A stretch of 64,000 nt of DNA from RHLJ01 sp965247355 (GTDB taxonomy: Bacteria > Bacteroidota > Rhodothermia > Balneolales > Balneolaceae). Shown here in pieces: positions 63,075 to 64,000 of this stretch. The DNA is taken from contig OZ252011.1 in the NCBI GenBank assembly GCA_965247355.1, forward strand, positions 1,302,001 through 1,366,000. The letters run 5' to 3'. The notes beneath the pieces are model-generated. The model saw only the letters and a list, made by a program, of their open reading frames with translations, was not told the origin of the DNA and made no database searches. A program made the position numbers and the translations under genes. Every line of letters begins with the position of its first letter. Position 1 is the stretch's first letter.

Positions 63075-63878
63075 CTAGTTTTTACTTATTTCAATATCTC
63101 CGTGAAGAGTCTTAAAAAGAAACTCCGGACCTCCACCATTTACGGTACCGGTAATCCATTTATTCACTGTTACAGTGTATTTACCGTCTCCACTTGATAT
63201 CTCCGAGGCACTCGATGAACGATCGATACTCATATCAAAATTTGTGTAAACATCACCATAGTCTGTTTTCATTTTTCCTGAAAACTTAGTGTTTCCCGGA
63301 AATGAAACCTCAATATCTCCATTCAGACCGGTGAAAGACATCGGAGTATTAGGTGTCACAGAAACCATAGAGACTTCTATATCTCCATTCACACTATTTA
63401 CTACGACCGATCCTCCAACCTGAATCATTTCGATATCGCCATTGGTTGCTCGTACTTCATGCTCACCCATTACCCCTTCGATCACAAGATCACCGTGAGT
63501 TACCTGTACATTCATTGAGAAGTTTTTAGGAACCCAAACCTCTAAATCCAGATCGTGAGAGTTTGGTGCAGTTTTAATACGAACGGTGTTATTGTCTTCG
63601 GTAATCTCAAGTCCAACTCCATTTGTAGATATTCTACGAAGTCCGTTCCTGCTGTAATTGCCATCGTCATCATCGTCGTCTCCATCAAAGACAACTACCA
63701 CATCGTCTCCGTCATGTGCTTTGATGAGGATGTCATCTGCAAAAACAGCGCTAAGATTTAATTTACCGGGGCTGCCGGGATTCGTTAATGGTACCCGAAG
63801 GTTGTCCTGACCAACAACAATCCCGGATGTAATAGCCAACATGCCCAATACGTAGATAATTGATTTAACTCTTTTCAT
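63075..63878 (-). CDS. DUF4097-family beta-strand repeat protein
   Basis: A 267-residue secreted protein with signal peptide MKRVKSIIYVLGMLAITSGI (to VVGQ). The body is a right-handed beta-strand repeat with 'GDIEV' steps (NGDIEMIQVGGSVVVNSVNG, DIEVSMVSVTPNTPM), the pattern of DUF4097. A run of Asp/Gly (DGDDDDDDGN) at about residues 70-80 is unusual. The upstream in-frame extension to 63968 lies inside the end of the preceding gene, so the ATG at 63878 is preferred. Likely outer-membrane-associated or secreted; role unknown. Confidence 0.75.
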   Translation of the reverse strand: MKRVKSIIYVLGMLAITSGIVVGQDNLRVPLTNPGSPGKLNLSAVFADDILIKAHDGDDVVVVFDGDDDDDDGNYSRNGLRRISTNGVGLEITEDNNTVRIKTAPNSHDLDLEVWVPKNFSMNVQVTHGDLVIEGVMGEHEVRATNGDIEMIQVGGSVVVNSVNGDIEVSMVSVTPNTPMSFTGLNGDIEVSFPGNTKFSGKMKTDYGDVYTNFDMSIDRSSSASEISSGDGKYTVTVNKWITGTVNGGGPEFLFKTLHGDIEISKN

Positions 63879-63894
63879 GATTCTTCTATTTGTA

Positions 63895-64000
63895 TTATGA
63901 TTTTCTTGTGCGGATGTAGACATCACCGTTAACCAATTCAAATCCCATTTCGATAGCTCCATCTCCAAACTGGATGGGCGAAGTGTTATTGATTTTGTAA
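63895..64000 (-). CDS. DUF4097-like protein, C-terminal fragment (5' part outside window)
   Basis: The frame is open at the window end; the last ~35 residues are visible and end IEMGFELVNGDVYIRTRKS before TAA. The 'NGDVYIRT' step matches the strand repeat of the adjacent DUF4097 protein. It ends 16 bases before the next gene's ATG, so the two are probably co-transcribed paralogues. The 5' part lies outside the window. Confidence 0.6.
   Translation of the reverse strand, partial: YKINNTSPIQFGDGAIEMGFELVNGDVYIRTRKS

Noticed and set aside
1..64000. tRNA, rRNA, CRISPR arrays and insertion sequences
   Set aside because: No cloverleaf, rRNA signature, regular spacer-repeat series or transposase was seen on reading the gaps; a dedicated search was not possible.

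Overview
The window looks like a chromosomal segment of a non-enteric, AT-rich marine-type bacterium of the Balneolota / Bacteroidota-Rhodothermota side of the tree. The two giant secreted proteins end in the type IX secretion (T9SS) sorting domain in its 'QNYPNPFNP' form, which is typical of that group. DUF5916, DUF3667 and DUF4097 proteins are present, and many genes lack Shine-Dalgarno sites. The phylum is an inference from protein style, not from a marker gene.

Layout. 1-13.5 kb is housekeeping and metabolism: the 3' end of mfd, a Sua5-type tRNA t6A enzyme, a sugar-kinase-like phosphotransferase, an inositol-phosphatase-family enzyme, small membrane proteins, a class IV aminotransferase next to a DapB/Ord-like dehydrogenase, an EVE-domain protein and a compact rfbADCB operon for dTDP-L-rhamnose. 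13.7-25.6 kb holds two very large T9SS-exported surface proteins (1226 and 2700 aa) that share a C-terminal module of several hundred residues. 42.4-64 kb returns to ordinary genes: pyruvate dehydrogenase E1/E2, alaS, a DUF502 membrane protein, a ferredoxin-NADP reductase, an outer-membrane barrel, a response regulator, a D-amino-acid-oxidase-like enzyme, MerC, a YgjP-like peptidase, a hydrolase, a Bax-inhibitor-1 protein, two tandem DUF5916 proteins and two DUF4097 proteins (one cut by the window edge).

The notable region is 25.8-42.4 kb, where sixteen consecutive plus-strand genes read like one composite surface machine. In order they are: two copies of a three-gene PilV/PilW/PilX-like (GspI/J/K-like) minor-pilin cassette whose members lack a prepilin leader; a small secreted beta-domain protein; four secreted DUF4402-like fimbrial subunits, the last followed by a perfect 13-bp terminator hairpin; a PapD-like periplasmic chaperone; an outer-membrane usher with a C-terminal TPR module; a protein fusing a FliF-like periplasmic domain and membrane helix to a FliG-like cytoplasmic part; a TPR lipoprotein whose TPR matches that of the usher; a MotA homologue; and a MotB homologue with an OmpA peptidoglycan domain plus three SPOR-like repeats. 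No flagellar rod, hook, filament, export or FliM/FliN gene is in the window. My interpretation, which needs testing, is a proton-driven flagellar-type stator/rotor coupled to a chaperone-usher fimbria and pilin-like inner-membrane proteins. I do not recognise a described system with this gene set.
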